A stretch of 64,000 bases of DNA from Photobacterium carnosum (lineage in GTDB: Bacteria; Pseudomonadota; Gammaproteobacteria; Enterobacterales; Vibrionaceae), in the NCBI RefSeq assembly GCF_002849605.1, contig NZ_NPIB01000005.1, forward strand, positions 115,727-179,726, read 5' to 3'. Position 1 is the stretch's first letter, and each line of letters opens with the position of its first letter. Position numbers and translations under genes: made by a program. Of the stretch, positions 9,802-20,503 are shown in pieces. The notes under the pieces are model-generated. The model did not search any database, was not told the origin of the DNA, and saw only the letters and a list, made by a program, of their open reading frames with translations.

Positions 9802-11883
9802 ATGAGCGGACAACTCCTCAATACTGTCGCCCTCACCGAACTAGTTGGTATCGGCGCAAAAATGGCAGAAAAACTGCATAAAATCGGACTTAATAACGTC
9901 CAAGATGTGCTATTTCACTTACCATTACGTTATGAGGATCGCACCCGTATTTGGCCAATTAATCGCGTTGCGCCTGGGCAATTTCTAACGGTTCAAGGTG
10001 AAGTCAGCCATTGCAGCATTCAATTTGGCAAACGCAAAATGCTGACCGTAAAAATTGGCGATGATACTGGTTCAGTCACGTTAAAGTTTTTTAATTTTAA
10101 TGCTGCGATGAAGAATAGTTTTAGTGACGGTAAACAAGTCAAAGCCTATGGCGAAATCAAAGGCAGCCAATTTGGACTTGAAATCATTCATCCTGATTAC
10201 CGCCTTTTTTCAAAGCCAACAGAACTCAGTGTTGAAGAAACCCTCACGCCGGTATACCCAACCACTGATGGTTTACGCCAAACCACATTACGTAATTTAA
10301 CCGATCAAGCTTTAGCGCTGCTTGAAAAATCAGCCGTAACAGAATTACTTCCCGCAGGGCTATACGACCAACAAATGACGCTGGCACAAGCGCTACAATT
10401 GATGCATCGTCCTACCGCTGACATTTCATTAGAACAACTTGATGCAGGTAAACATCCAGCTCAAAAACGACTGATTTTAGAAGAATTGTTAGCCCAAAAC
10501 TTATCAATGCTAGCGCTACGCAGTAAAGGTCAACAACATCAAAGCTGGTCATTTTCTCCCCAAGATACACTCAAACAACAACTATTAGCGAGCTTACCGT
10601 TTACCCCAACAGGCGCACAGCAACGAGTAGTGGCCGATATTGAAGCGGACCTTACTAAATCACAACCAATGATGCGCTTAGTGCAAGGGGATGTAGGCTC
10701 GGGTAAAACCTTAGTCGCAGCCCTTGCCGCTTTACGTGCGATTGAACATGGTTATCAAGTTGCATTAATGGCACCAACGGAATTATTGGCAGAACAACAT
10801 GTTGCCAACTTTAGCCAGTGGTTGAATCCAATGGGCATTGGTGTTGGTTGGATAGCAGGTAAACTTAAAGGCAAAGCGCGTGAAAAAGAATTAGTACGTA
10901 TCGCTAATGGTGACGCCAAAATGGTGGTGGGAACCCATGCTTTATTTCAAGACCAAGTGGTATTTAATAACCTCGCCCTGATTATTATCGATGAACAACA
11001 CCGTTTTGGTGTCCATCAACGGCTTGATCTCCGCGAAAAAGGCGCAACGAATGGATGTTATCCACATCAATTAGTGATGACAGCAACGCCGATCCCCCGC
11101 ACCTTAGCCATGACCGCTTATGCCGACATGGATACCTCGGTGATTGATGAGTTACCGCCAGGTCGAACCCCAATTCAAACGGTGGCGCTACCAGATAGTC
11201 GTCGTCCGCAAATTATTGAACGTATTCGCGCCGCATGCCAACAAGAAGGCCGCCAAATCTATTGGGTGTGTACTTTAATTGATGAATCGGAAGTACTTGA
11301 AGCACAAGCAGCATCCGATACTGCCGATGAATTAACGCGGTTATTACCAGACATCAAGGTTGGCTTAGTCCACGGTCGAATGAAACCCAAAGAGAAACAA
11401 GCCATTATGGCAAGCTTCAAAGCAGGTGAAATTGATTTGCTGGTCGCAACAACAGTAATTGAAGTCGGGGTTGATGTTCCCAATGCCAGCTTAATGGTGA
11501 TTGAAAATCCAGAACGGCTTGGATTAGCCCAATTACACCAACTACGAGGTCGAGTCGGTCGAGGTGAAATCGCCAGTCATTGTGTATTGCTTTACCATGC
11601 GCCACTAACCAAAACCGCACAAAAACGATTAGCGGTATTACGTGAAAGCAGTGATGGCTTTGTGATCGCAGAGCGCGATCTTGAAATTCGTGGCCCCGGT
11701 GAATTACTGGGAACGAAACAAACTGGCATTGCTGATTTTAAAGTGGCTGATTTGATTCGTGATCAATACTTAATTCCCCAAGTCCAAAAATTAGCCCGTC
11801 ATATTCACGACCAATATCCTGATAATGCGATTGCAATTATCGATCGTTGGATTGGTCAACGAGAAAATTACTCTAACGCTTAA
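9802..11883 (+). CDS. recG: ATP-dependent DNA helicase RecG
   Basis: RecG remodels stalled replication forks and Holliday junctions. The N-terminal wedge (OB-fold) domain covers about 50-160. The helicase core has Walker A GDVGSGKT near 298-305, motif II DEQHRFG near 396, motif III MTATPIPRTLAM, and C-terminal motifs TTVIEVGVDVPNA and QLRGRVGRG. The TRG-type end (FKVADLIRDQYLIPQVQ) is present. 693 residues is normal. An AAGGATTAACC ribosome site lies in the end of trmH, so the two genes are translationally close. Confidence 0.97.
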   Translation: MSGQLLNTVALTELVGIGAKMAEKLHKIGLNNVQDVLFHLPLRYEDRTRIWPINRVAPGQFLTVQGEVSHCSIQFGKRKMLTVKIGDDTGSVTLKFFNFNAAMKNSFSDGKQVKAYGEIKGSQFGLEIIHPDYRLFSKPTELSVEETLTPVYPTTDGLRQTTLRNLTDQALALLEKSAVTELLPAGLYDQQMTLAQALQLMHRPTADISLEQLDAGKHPAQKRLILEELLAQNLSMLALRSKGQQHQSWSFSPQDTLKQQLLASLPFTPTGAQQRVVADIEADLTKSQPMMRLVQGDVGSGKTLVAALAALRAIEHGYQVALMAPTELLAEQHVANFSQWLNPMGIGVGWIAGKLKGKAREKELVRIANGDAKMVVGTHALFQDQVVFNNLALIIIDEQHRFGVHQRLDLREKGATNGCYPHQLVMTATPIPRTLAMTAYADMDTSVIDELPPGRTPIQTVALPDSRRPQIIERIRAACQQEGRQIYWVCTLIDESEVLEAQAASDTADELTRLLPDIKVGLVHGRMKPKEKQAIMASFKAGEIDLLVATTVIEVGVDVPNASLMVIENPERLGLAQLHQLRGRVGRGEIASHCVLLYHAPLTKTAQKRLAVLRESSDGFVIAERDLEIRGPGELLGTKQTGIADFKVADLIRDQYLIPQVQKLARHIHDQYPDNAIAIIDRWIGQRENYSNA

Positions 11884-11893
11884 CGCTTCTTTC

Positions 11894-11940
11894 ATCACGG
11901 TTATAACAACCCAAAGTCATTAACCGTGATTCATTTCCTC
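11894..11940. repeat. 10-bp inverted repeat after recG
   Basis: ATCACGGTTA and TAACCGTGAT are perfect complements 27 bases apart, starting 10 bases after the recG stop. There is no T-tract after the right arm. It may be a factor-dependent or weak terminator. Confidence 0.5.
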
Positions 11941-11978
11941 TTTATATTTAGACCTACCGACCGCAATGATTAAAAACA

Positions 11979-12016
11979 AAGCAAACGATTGCTATTTTTC
12001 AAAAGATAACTACAAT
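11979..12016 (+). promoter_or_regulatory. PurR box overlapping the -35 of the xanP promoter
   Basis: AAGCAAACGATTGCTA (11979-11994) matches the E. coli PurR consensus ANGCAANCGNTTNCNT at all fixed positions but the last. Its right end overlaps a -35-like TTGCTA (11989-11994), followed after 16 bases by TACAAT (12011-12016). PurR with hypoxanthine or guanine would block this promoter. The site match is direct; regulation is inferred. The gene starts about 140 bases downstream. Confidence 0.7.
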
Positions 12017-12157
12017 AGCCGCAAATTTACGCCACTTTAATCTCTGCCAGTGTTGATTTGGTTCTGAGTAACAGCAATCACAGACCACCGCCAACAACAC
12101 AATCAATCGCCCATTCAGCGCGAATAATGGATACCAGAGAACCAGTTAGGATCATCT

Positions 12158-13567
12158 ATGACTCAGCATCACACTAGCGTAACGCCAAGAAATTCTGACC
12201 TTGTTTACCGTTTAGATGATAGACCACCGTTGCCACAAACGCTCTTTGCAGCGACTCAACATTTATTGGCAATGTTTGTCGCAGTTATCACACCATCATT
12301 GATTATTTGTCAATCACTAGGCTTACCAGCAAGTGACACTAATACCATTGTCAGCATGTCATTGTTGGCATCAGGCATCGCTTCTTTTATCCAAATTAAA
12401 ACCTTTGGCCCTATTGGCTCAGGGTTACTGTCTATTCAAGGTACTAGTTTTAATTTCTTAGGCCCAATCATTGGCGCAGGCTTGGCACTCAAAGCTGGCG
12501 GAGCAGATATTCAAACCATGATGGCGGCTATTTTTGGCACCATTATTTTTGCCGCTTTTACTGAAGTGTTTATCTCTCGCATTTTACAACACGCCCAGCG
12601 CATCATTACGCCATTAGTGTCTGGTATTGTGGTGACATTAATTGGTTTAACCTTAATTCAGATTGGCCTAACCTCGATTGGTGGCGGCTACAGTGCAATT
12701 GCCGACGGTAGCTTTGGCAGCCTTGATAATCTGATGCTTGCGGGGACGGTGTTAGGTTTTATTGTGTTACTTAACCGCTTTAAAAACCCTTACTTACGCG
12801 TGTCATCCATTGTTATCGCAATGGCAGCAGGAACATTACTGGCATGGATGTTAGGCATGATAAATACCAACATCACCAGCACGAATCCGTTAATTGCGAT
12901 TCCAATGCCAATGCAATATGGCCTTAGTTTTGATTGGGGATTGTTAATTCCGTTAATGATAGTATTTGCGGTGACTTCCCTTGAAGCCATTGGTGATATT
13001 ACGGCGACCTCTGAAACCTCGGAGCAGCCAGTAAAAGGGCCACTATATCTAAAACGAATCAAAGGGGGCGTACTTGCTGATGGTCTCAACTCGGCAATGG
13101 CGGCAGTGTTTAACAGCTTTCCAAACTCAACCTTTAGCCAAAACAATGGCATTATCCAATTAACTGGCGTAGCAAGTCGTTATATCGGCTACTTTGTCGC
13201 AGGAATGCTAGTTCTGCTGGGACTATTCCCTGACGTAGCCAGTCTGGTTCAATTGATTCCAGAACCAGTATTAGGCGGCGCAACCATCGTTATGTTTGGC
13301 ACCATTGCTGCGTCTGGCATTCGTATTATTTCTCGCTGTCATCTTGATCGCCGTGCAATTTTAATCATGGCATTGTCTTTTTCAATGGGATTAGGCATCG
13401 CCCAAAAACCTGAAATATTGCAATTCTTACCTGAGATTATAAAAAGTATTCTCTCTTCAGGCATGGCCGCTGGCGGTATTACTGCGATTTTATTAAATAT
13501 CATTTTACCCGATGATAATGCTGAACCTCTCGATCTGATTGACGAAGCAACAGCTACCGAAAACTAA
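12158..13567 (+). CDS. xanP: Xanthine:proton symporter, NCS2 family
   Basis: It imports xanthine across the inner membrane with protons. The NCS2 fold has 14 membrane segments. Key motifs are [13 protein letters not shown] near the start, the substrate-site [14 protein letters not shown] (about 275-288) and [19 protein letters not shown] (about 313-331). Similarity to E. coli XanP (YicE) is strong along the whole protein, including the [15 protein letters not shown] lead-in. Length 469 agrees. The location after recG also matches E. coli, although gltS is absent between them. An AGGATC ribosome site precedes ATG, and a PurR box lies upstream. Confidence 0.93.
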   Translation: MTQHHTSVTPRNSDLVYRLDDRPPLPQTLFAATQHLLAMFVAVITPSLIICQSLGLPASDTNTIVSMSLLASGIASFIQIKTFGPIGSGLLSIQGTSFNFLGPIIGAGLALKAGGADIQTMMAAIFGTIIFAAFTEVFISRILQHAQRIITPLVSGIVVTLIGLTLIQIGLTSIGGGYSAIADGSFGSLDNLMLAGTVLGFIVLLNRFKNPYLRVSSIVIAMAAGTLLAWMLGMINTNITSTNPLIAIPMPMQYGLSFDWGLLIPLMIVFAVTSLEAIGDITATSETSEQPVKGPLYLKRIKGGVLADGLNSAMAAVFNSFPNSTFSQNNGIIQLTGVASRYIGYFVAGMLVLLGLFPDVASLVQLIPEPVLGGATIVMFGTIAASGIRIISRCHLDRRAILIMALSFSMGLGIAQKPEILQFLPEIIKSILSSGMAAGGITAILLNIILPDDNAEPLDLIDEATATEN

Positions 13568-13582
13568 TTATTACCATCATTA

Positions 13583-13616
13583 AAAAAGCCCGTATCAAAA
13601 TGAATGCGGGCTTTTT
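13583..13616. terminator. Bidirectional terminator between xanP and envZ
   Basis: AAAAAGCCCG and CGGGCTTTTT form a stem with a short loop, with A-run and T-run flanks. It serves convergent xanP and envZ. Confidence 0.92.
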
Positions 13617-13654
13617 ATATGACGTTATTATGCTAAAGAAACGCACTTAGACCA

Positions 13655-14989
13655 TCACTGTTTTACTTTATGTAATGGCAAACTAATCTCAACTCTTAGG
13701 CCACCTTCACTACGATTACGTACTAAAATAACCCCTTCATTTTGATCAATGATCCGTTTCACAATCGCCAGCCCTAATCCAGTACCTTCCGTTTCATTAC
13801 CTCGCGCAGAGTCACCACGAGTTAATGGCTGAAACATCTTTGTTACCTGATCAGGGGCAATGCCAGGTCCATTATCTTCAACACAGAACCATGCTGATTT
13901 ACGATCAACAGAAGCGCCGCTAGACAGTTTGACCCAACCATTACCGTACCGTTGCGCATTAATAATTAAATTTGCAACGGCTCGTTTAAGTGCAACTGCA
14001 TTAGCTGAAACTATGCCTGGAATCGGGGTTAATTGCTGTTCAATAACGTTGCCATAACTGCCTTCAGTATACGCAACATCTTCTAACAACAGATTAAGAT
14101 CAACATCTTCTTCATCTTGTTTTTTAGTCGATTTCAAATAATCCATAAATTGACTAATAATGGCGTTACATTCTTCAGTATCAATAATCATCGAGTCGGC
14201 TAAGTAACTGTCCTCAGGTGACATCATTTCCGTTGCTAATCGAATCCGCGTTAATGGTGTTCGCAAGTCATGACTAACGCCTGCCATTAATAAAGCACGA
14301 TCATCTTCAAGCTGTTTAATCCCTTGTGACATCTGGTTAAATGCCTTAGTTACTGAGCGAATTTCAGATGCACCTTGCTCAGGCAACTGTGGTGGCGTTT
14401 CACCACGTCCCACTTGCAATGCTGCTTGTTCCAGCTCGACTAACGGCCTATTTTGAATTCGAATAAACAACCAGCCGCCCGCTATTACAAGAAAAGCAAT
14501 AATTAGGCTATAACGAAATAAAGGAGAAAAATCATCTTCTTGCAGTTCTGATAACGGAATTCGCATTAAAGAATTTGGCATCGCATCAGTTCTCATCCAC
14601 AGTACATAACTATGGGCACCTAACAATAACCGCACATCCGTTGGTGAATGTAATTCACGTGACATTTCTTCACTCAAATAACTAATATGAGTGGCATCAT
14701 TAAATTCTGCTGCACCTGGAGAATTAGGGGCATGTAACGTCACGCCTAATTCTTCAAGTAACTCTCGTCGAATGGGGCGATCAAGATGGACAGTTTGACC
14801 ATCGGCCATCTTAATGTTTTCTTTCAGCATCAACTTTACTTCGTAAGCTAAAATACGATTAAACTGCTGAATACTAGGAAGTAGCGCGTAATTGACGATG
14901 GTCAGATACGAAAAAATCTGGCTTGAAATTAACAAGCCAGCTAATAATATCAGTGTTCGCGCAAAAGTACTTTTGGGCGATAACCGCAT
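13655..14989 (-). CDS. envZ: Osmosensor histidine kinase EnvZ
   Basis: EnvZ phosphorylates and dephosphorylates OmpR in response to osmolarity and pH. Membrane segments lie at about 12-34 and 158-177, with a periplasmic loop between, then HAMP (about 178-230), the H-box [13 protein letters not shown] with phospho-acceptor His240, N-box [11 protein letters not shown]1 [10 protein letters not shown] and G2 GTGLGLAIV. 444 residues is the usual size. It starts 3 bases after the ompR stop, with its ribosome site (GAGGCG) in the end of ompR, so it is translationally coupled. Confidence 0.96.
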   Translation of the reverse strand: MRLSPKSTFARTLILLAGLLISSQIFSYLTIVNYALLPSIQQFNRILAYEVKLMLKENIKMADGQTVHLDRPIRRELLEELGVTLHAPNSPGAAEFNDATHISYLSEEMSRELHSPTDVRLLLGAHSYVLWMRTDAMPNSLMRIPLSELQEDDFSPLFRYSLIIAFLVIAGGWLFIRIQNRPLVELEQAALQVGRGETPPQLPEQGASEIRSVTKAFNQMSQGIKQLEDDRALLMAGVSHDLRTPLTRIRLATEMMSPEDSYLADSMIIDTEECNAIISQFMDYLKSTKKQDEEDVDLNLLLEDVAYTEGSYGNVIEQQLTPIPGIVSANAVALKRAVANLIINAQRYGNGWVKLSSGASVDRKSAWFCVEDNGPGIAPDQVTKMFQPLTRGDSARGNETEGTGLGLAIVKRIIDQNEGVILVRNRSEGGLRVEISLPLHKVKQ

Positions 14990-14992
14990 GGC

Positions 14993-15712
14993 TTACGCCT
15001 CACTACCATCAGGAACAAACACGTACCCTAAACCCCATACTGTTTGAATATAACGTGGGCGACTAGGATCTTCTTCAACCATACGACGCAGACGTGAAAT
15101 CTGCACATCAATTGAACGTTCCATTGCTGAATATTCACGACCACGGGCCATATTCATTAACTTATCACGTGACATGGGCTCACGCGCATTGGTCACTAAT
15201 GCTTTTAATACCGCAAATTCACCCGATGTCAGCGGCATTGGCGCATCGCCACGGAACATTTCACGCGTACCAAGATTAAGACGGAATTCACCAAACTCAA
15301 TCACTTTACTTGAAATACTTGGTGCACCTGGTGCTTCAATGGTTTGACGACGTAATACGGCACGAATACGCGCTAATAATTCACGCGGATTAAACGGTTT
15401 AGGCAAATAATCGTCGGCTCCTACTTCAAGCCCAACAATACGATCAACTTCATCGCCTTTTGCCGTTAGCATCAAAATAGGTAGCATATTGTTAGCACTA
15501 CGTAAGCGACGACAAATAGATAAGCCATCTTCACCGGGTAACATTAAATCTAATACCATCAGGTGAAACGTTTCACGTGCAAGTAAACGATCCATTTGCT
15601 CGCCATTAGCAACGCTACGTACTTGAAATCCCTGTTCAGAAAGATAACGCTCAAGTAATGCACGTAAACGCATGTCGTCATCGACCACTAATATCTTATA
15701 ATTTTCCTTCAT
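14993..15712 (-). CDS. ompR: Response regulator OmpR
   Basis: OmpR is the DNA-binding partner of EnvZ that controls porin genes and other envelope functions. The receiver domain shows acidic D11/D12, phosphorylation site D55 (MVLDLMLPG) and K105 (PKPF). The winged-helix domain ends IDVQISRLRRMVEEDP and YIQTVWGLGYVFVPDG. 239 residues equals E. coli OmpR. The start has an AAGGTG ribosome site. It is the first gene of ompR-envZ and diverges from greB. Confidence 0.97.
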   Translation of the reverse strand: MKENYKILVVDDDMRLRALLERYLSEQGFQVRSVANGEQMDRLLARETFHLMVLDLMLPGEDGLSICRRLRSANNMLPILMLTAKGDEVDRIVGLEVGADDYLPKPFNPRELLARIRAVLRRQTIEAPGAPSISSKVIEFGEFRLNLGTREMFRGDAPMPLTSGEFAVLKALVTNAREPMSRDKLMNMARGREYSAMERSIDVQISRLRRMVEEDPSRPRYIQTVWGLGYVFVPDGSEA

Positions 15713-16128
15713 TTTTCACCTTCATCGATCACGATAGCGTAGTGTTACTAAATGTACGTAAGTCGTAATAACTAACGCTTAATTTGATTGTAGAGTGGCA
15801 ATAATCACCAACACACAATAATCACTACATGTTATAAATTATAACATGCTAATTATTATCATGATTGTGTTATTAGTATTGTTATAACGTTTAACAATTA
15901 CCCTTTTTATATGCCTTTATAGCATGGCGCTTCAACTCTGAACACTACTTTACCTGAGAGATTAATTTACGATACACACAAGGACACTTCTCGCCGTACT
16001 TACGCTATTTACAATTAATTCCTTCAGCGAATTAGTCCTCTTTAAAGGGGCGCAATTTATCATTATGCTACTTTCTATTTTGCACTATCGATGATAGAAC
16101 AATGCCAAACTATCGTGCGAGAATGATG
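15713..16128. promoter_or_regulatory. ompR/greB divergent regulatory region with a palindrome
   Basis: About 400 AT-rich bases separate ompR from greB and should hold both promoters. The clearest element is a palindrome at 15829-15847, with ATGTTATA and TATAACAT arms around AAT, about 120 bases upstream of ompR. It looks like an operator for a dimeric regulator, though none is identified. No ORF with a ribosome site is seen. Confidence 0.45.
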
Positions 16129-16602
16129 ATGAGAACCAATTTAATCACCCGTGAAGGTTTTACTAAATTAGAGCAAGAATTAGATTATTTATGGCGTGAA
16201 GATCGTCCTGAAGTCACTAAAAAAGTCACTTGGGCTGCAAGTCTTGGTGATCGCAGCGAAAATGCCGACTATCAATATAATAAAAAACGGCTGCGTGAAA
16301 TTGATCGCCGAGTTCGCTTTTTACGAAAACGTTTAGAAGCCGTTAGCGTGATTGATTACTCCCCTCAACAAGATGGCAAAGTATTTTTCGGTGCTTGGGT
16401 CGAAATTGAAAATGAAGCAGGAGAACAAAAAACCTTTCGCATTGTCGGCCCTGATGAGATTTATGGTCGTAACGATTACATCTCGATTGACTCACCAATG
16501 GCACGCGCGTTATTGAGCAAACAAGTTGACGATGACACGATAGTAACGACGCCACAAGGTAAAAAAACATGGTTTATTAATCATATTCGTTATCAAGATT
16601 AA
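16129..16602 (+). CDS. greB: Transcription elongation factor GreB
   Basis: GreB enters the secondary channel of RNA polymerase and stimulates cleavage of backtracked RNA. The coiled-coil N-terminal half has the loop with acidic residues (SLGDRSENADYQYNKKRLREID), and the C-terminal FKBP-like half has YSPQQDGKVFFGAWVEIEN and DYISIDSPMARALL. I chose ATG 16129 because GreB proteins begin M(K/R)TxLITREG; this gives 157 residues. In-frame ATGs at 16102, 16123 and 16126 would add up to 9 residues, and no ribosome site clearly decides. The order ompR-greB-tex is that of E. coli. Confidence 0.95.
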   Translation: MRTNLITREGFTKLEQELDYLWREDRPEVTKKVTWAASLGDRSENADYQYNKKRLREIDRRVRFLRKRLEAVSVIDYSPQQDGKVFFGAWVEIENEAGEQKTFRIVGPDEIYGRNDYISIDSPMARALLSKQVDDDTIVTTPQGKKTWFINHIRYQD

Positions 16603-16720
16603 CCATGATCACAATCACCTAAAATCAGTTGTTTTAACACACTCTTCACCGCGGTTGACTTGCCAGATCAAGATTCAGCCGTAAAATGGAAGCTTAACGA
16701 TCAACAAGAGATATCAACGG

Positions 16721-19051
16721 ATGAGCAACGCTATCAACCAACAGATCGCCACCGAACTGAATGTCCGCACCGAACAAGTCAATGCGGCAGTCACCCTACT
16801 TGATGATGGTAATACGGTGCCATTTATTGCCCGTTACCGTAAAGAAGTCACTGGTGAATTGGATGACACCCAACTACGTAATCTAGAATCACGTTTAGGC
16901 TACCTGCGTGAACTCGATAGCCGCCGTCAGGTGATTTTAAAATCCATTACAGAGCAAGGTAAGCTAACAACAGCATTAGCCGCTGAAATCAATAATGCTG
17001 ACAGTAAAACTCGCCTTGAAGATCTCTATCTACCTTATAAACAAAAGCGTCGTACTAAAGGTCAGATTGCTATTGAAGCAGGCATTGCCCCCCTTGCTGA
17101 ATTGTTATGGAACCAACCACAACATTCACCAGAAACAGCGGCTGAGCAATACTTAAATCCAGAGCAAGGCTTTGCTGATAGTAAAGCGGTGTTAGATGGT
17201 GCGCGTGCGATATTGATGGAACAATTTGCGGAAGATGCGGCACTACTTGAAAAAATTCGTCGTCAATTAAATACGTCTGCAGAACTTACCTCTCGAGTCA
17301 TTGGAGGGAAAGAACATGATGGTGCTAAATTTAAAGATTACTTTGACTATAATGAGCCGATTAAAAACATTCCGTCCCACCGTGCGCTAGCATTATTCCG
17401 TGGCCGTAATGAAGGTTTCTTACAACTATCACTCAATGCTGATCCCAATAAAGACGAAGCCGTTCGTAGCTCATATTGTGAAATCATTATTGCTGAACAT
17501 TATAAGGTTACCCTTGGCTCACAAGCTGCCGATGCGTGGCGTAAACAAGTGATCAGCTGGACATGGCGCATTAAGATTTTAATGCACATGGAAACCGAGC
17601 TCATGAGCATTTTGCGTGAAAAAGCCGAAGATGGTGCAATTCAAGTTTTTGCAGATAATCTGCATGATTTATTAATGGCAGCGCCCGCAGGTCCACGAGT
17701 AACGCTAGCACTTGATCCCGGTTTACGTACGGGTAGTAAGATTGCTGTCGTCGATGAAACAGGTAAAGTTTTAGATACTGCGACCATTTACCCTCACCAG
17801 CCGCATAATAAAATCACTGAGTCAGCCAAAGTAGTTGTAGCGCTGATTAACAAGCATAACGTTAACTTAATTGCGATTGGTAATGGCACTGCTTCACGTG
17901 AAACAGATGCGTTTGTCGCGAAGCTTATTAAAGATAATCAGCTAAAAGTACAAAGTGTGATGGTCAGTGAAGCCGGTGCGTCGGTTTACTCAGCATCAGA
18001 ATTAGCTGCAAAAGAATTCCCTAATATGGATGTGTCTATTCGCGGTGCAGTATCAATTGGCCGTCGTCTACAAGACCCATTGGCAGAGCTAGTTAAAATC
18101 GACCCTAAATCAATCGGTGTTGGCCAATACCAACATGATGTTAGCCAAAGCATGCTTGCGAAACGTTTGGATGTGGTAGTTGAAGACTGTGTAAATGCCG
18201 TCGGTGTAGATGTAAATACTGCATCAGCCGCGTTATTAACCCGTGTTGCAGGACTAAATGCCACCATCGCACAGAACATTGTTAATTACCGTGATGAAAA
18301 TGGTCGCTTTGATGCGCGAACCGCCCTTAAAAAAGTCGCTCGTTTAGGGCCAAAAGCGTTTGAACAATGCGCGGGTTTCTTACGGATAATGAACGGTAAA
18401 AATCCACTAGATGGCTCAGCGGTTCACCCTGAATCTTATGCAGTGGTCAAAACAATATCAGCAGCCAACAACAAGCCTGTTGATGCAATTATTGGTAACA
18501 GTGACTTTTTGCGTAACCTTAAAGCCATTGATTATACCGATGCACATTTCGGTTTACCGACAGTAACAGACATCATTAGTGAGCTAGATAAACCTGGGCG
18601 AGATCCACGTCCTGAGTTCACCACAGCTACCTTTGCTGATGGCATTAATGAAGTAAAAGACTTGATTCCGGGAATGGTATTAGAAGGCGTGATCACTAAC
18701 GTAACTAACTTTGGTGCTTTTGTTGATGTCGGTGTTCACCAAGATGGTTTGATCCATATCTCTGCCCTGTCTGATAAATTTATTTCAGATCCACGAGAAG
18801 TGGTTAAAGCCGGTGATGTGGTTAAAGTTAAAGTGATGGAAGTAGATATTCAACGCAAACGTATTGCGATGAGCATGCGTTTAAATGATGAACCTGGCCA
18901 AGAAAAGCCAAGTCGTCAATCAACGCCAGCACCTCGCCAGCAACCATCTCATCAACAGCCACGTCAAAACAACACATCTGCACCACAAAAGAATACCCCA
19001 CCAATGGGTAACGCTTTTGCAGCTGCATTTGCTAATGCCAAGAAAAAATAA
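16721..19051 (+). CDS. tex: Tex-type RNA-binding transcription accessory protein
   Basis: Tex (YhgF in E. coli) is a nucleic-acid-binding protein linked to transcription and to survival under stress. The sequence shows the Tex N-terminal helical region with [15 protein letters not shown], the YqgF-like RNase-H fold with [17 protein letters not shown], the helix-hairpin-helix region ([19 protein letters not shown]) and a C-terminal S1 domain ([20 protein letters not shown], about 645-715). The final ~60 residues are rich in Pro, Gln and Ser, likely a disordered RNA-binding tail. 776 residues is normal. It follows greB by about 118 bases. Confidence 0.96.
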   Translation: MSNAINQQIATELNVRTEQVNAAVTLLDDGNTVPFIARYRKEVTGELDDTQLRNLESRLGYLRELDSRRQVILKSITEQGKLTTALAAEINNADSKTRLEDLYLPYKQKRRTKGQIAIEAGIAPLAELLWNQPQHSPETAAEQYLNPEQGFADSKAVLDGARAILMEQFAEDAALLEKIRRQLNTSAELTSRVIGGKEHDGAKFKDYFDYNEPIKNIPSHRALALFRGRNEGFLQLSLNADPNKDEAVRSSYCEIIIAEHYKVTLGSQAADAWRKQVISWTWRIKILMHMETELMSILREKAEDGAIQVFADNLHDLLMAAPAGPRVTLALDPGLRTGSKIAVVDETGKVLDTATIYPHQPHNKITESAKVVVALINKHNVNLIAIGNGTASRETDAFVAKLIKDNQLKVQSVMVSEAGASVYSASELAAKEFPNMDVSIRGAVSIGRRLQDPLAELVKIDPKSIGVGQYQHDVSQSMLAKRLDVVVEDCVNAVGVDVNTASAALLTRVAGLNATIAQNIVNYRDENGRFDARTALKKVARLGPKAFEQCAGFLRIMNGKNPLDGSAVHPESYAVVKTISAANNKPVDAIIGNSDFLRNLKAIDYTDAHFGLPTVTDIISELDKPGRDPRPEFTTATFADGINEVKDLIPGMVLEGVITNVTNFGAFVDVGVHQDGLIHISALSDKFISDPREVVKAGDVVKVKVMEVDIQRKRIAMSMRLNDEPGQEKPSRQSTPAPRQQPSHQQPRQNNTSAPQKNTPPMGNAFAAAFANAKKK

Positions 19052-19077
19052 TAACCACTGATGTAATTATTACCCCC

Positions 19078-19104
19078 AACAGCCAGACATTTGCTCTGGC
19101 TGTT
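19078..19104. terminator. Hairpin between tex and the convergent gene
   Basis: AACAGCCAGA and TCTGGCTGTT form a perfect 10-bp stem with a 7-base loop, about 26 bases after tex. The flanks are only mildly T/A rich, so strength as an intrinsic terminator is uncertain. Confidence 0.6.
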
Positions 19105-19107
19105 AAT

Positions 19108-19566
19108 TTAGATAACGCTAAGATACTGCGTGGGTGGGTTGGGTAATGTTGATTGAGCGTAATGATGACTCACCACACCTTTAGTACGTTCACTGGCACT
19201 GATTAGCGCTAATTGTTGTAATAGCTCTCGGGGCAGTTCAATGTGCATCGAATAACCTAATGGCTGATCTGGTGTCACATAATTATCGAGAGATAAAACC
19301 TGCACAATCTGTGCTAAGTGTTGTTGGTAACCTTTAAAAAATTTAGTTTGTGGCTGGCTATAATTAGGATGATCACTCGGGTCCCAACTCGATTTATTAC
19401 GCTGTTTCTCTTCTGCACTAAGGGCATTTTCAGCGGCGGCCTCCCTACTTTCAACAATCGGTACAATCTTTTCACGCACACGGTTATCCCGCGCGACTTG
19501 ATCCGTTAATGGATTAATGGTTGTCGCTAATACTGGCGTTGTTGACTGTAATGGCGCAATCACCAT
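19108..19566 (-). CDS. Conserved hypothetical protein, function unknown
   Basis: I do not recognise the family. The 152-residue protein is soluble-looking, with no signal peptide or membrane segment. Its N-terminal half is polar and charged (VESREAAAENALSAEEKQRN), with a Trp/Pro patch (SSWDPSDHPNYS). The C-terminal half is more hydrophobic and ends with Pro-rich LPNPPTQYLSVI. There are no cysteines and no obvious catalytic motif. The ribosome site is weak. It lies between tex and bioH on the bioH strand, a position where vibrios also carry a small hypothetical gene as far as I recall. Codon use resembles its neighbours, so it is probably real. Confidence 0.65.
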   Translation of the reverse strand: MVIAPLQSTTPVLATTINPLTDQVARDNRVREKIVPIVESREAAAENALSAEEKQRNKSSWDPSDHPNYSQPQTKFFKGYQQHLAQIVQVLSLDNYVTPDQPLGYSMHIELPRELLQQLALISASERTKGVVSHHYAQSTLPNPPTQYLSVI

Positions 19567-19700
19567 AGTAGATAATCCATTATCACCATACCCTCAAGGT
19601 TGTTATACCACTCTACTAATGATATCGACCGCTCCCGTTAATTATTAACCTAAATCGACCACTATAAATCCAATTATCTGACACAAAGCACTAAAACCAA

Positions 19701-20465
19701 TCACGTCATAAAATTCTTTATTACCGTAATAAATTCATCCAAATGCGAAATAAACGGTGCATGAGATGCGTTAGCAAAAATATAACTCTGTGATTGAGGA
19801 TATAACGCACCTAATAGCGGTTCAGTTTTAATCGGCACTAACGCATCTAAACGCCCATATAACCGTAACCATGGTTGTGATAACGCAGTTAGCGATTGGC
19901 GTAAATCAACGGTCTCTAATAATTCTAACCCTAGCGTTAAAGCCGCTAATTGCGGCTGCGGCCGAGATAACACGGCAGCTTTTAATTGCCGAATATCTTC
20001 TTTGGCGGTTTGACTACCCAATGCCTGTAAAACTAAAAACCGTTCAATAGTGAGCGCGAAATCGGCCACTAATTGGAGTTGAAAATTAGCCAAGACTCGC
20101 GGTTGAATACCCATCCAATCAGTTTGAGATCTAAAGCAAGGTGAACTTGCAACCGTGATCAATTGCGTTACCCGTTGAGGTGCAACCAAAGCGGCTTGAG
20201 TAGCAATAACCCCACCTAATGACCATCCTAACCACACTGCTTTTTCAGGAGCTTGCACTAATAACAGTTCGACAATGTCATTCAATGACGTCGCACTAGC
20301 ATTGCCGTTATCACCATAACCCGGAAGATCGCACCAATGAACGCAATAGTGCTGACTTAGTCGCGGGATCACATCTTGCCATACTCCTGTATTCATTCCC
20401 CATCCATGAATGAGAACCAGATCAGGTCCTTGCCCTTCACAATGCCAATTAAACTGTGATGTCAT
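19701..20465 (-). CDS. bioH: Pimeloyl-ACP methyl ester carboxylesterase BioH
   Basis: BioH removes the methyl ester from pimeloyl-ACP, closing the BioC-BioH route to the biotin precursor. It has the alpha/beta hydrolase fold with oxyanion region LIHGWGMN, nucleophile elbow GWSLGG (Ser82), Asp207 (GRLDALVP) and His235 (ASHAPF); all three fall at the E. coli numbers. Length 254. An AAAGGAAGTATAA site precedes ATG. It diverges from comF with under 40 bases between starts, so the promoters overlap. Other bio genes are not in the window. Confidence 0.94.
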   Translation of the reverse strand: MTSQFNWHCEGQGPDLVLIHGWGMNTGVWQDVIPRLSQHYCVHWCDLPGYGDNGNASATSLNDIVELLLVQAPEKAVWLGWSLGGVIATQAALVAPQRVTQLITVASSPCFRSQTDWMGIQPRVLANFQLQLVADFALTIERFLVLQALGSQTAKEDIRQLKAAVLSRPQPQLAALTLGLELLETVDLRQSLTALSQPWLRLYGRLDALVPIKTEPLLGALYPQSQSYIFANASHAPFISHLDEFITVIKNFMT

Positions 20466-20503
20466 TTATACTTCCTTTCATCAATTACGAACGAGGGATA
20501 ATG

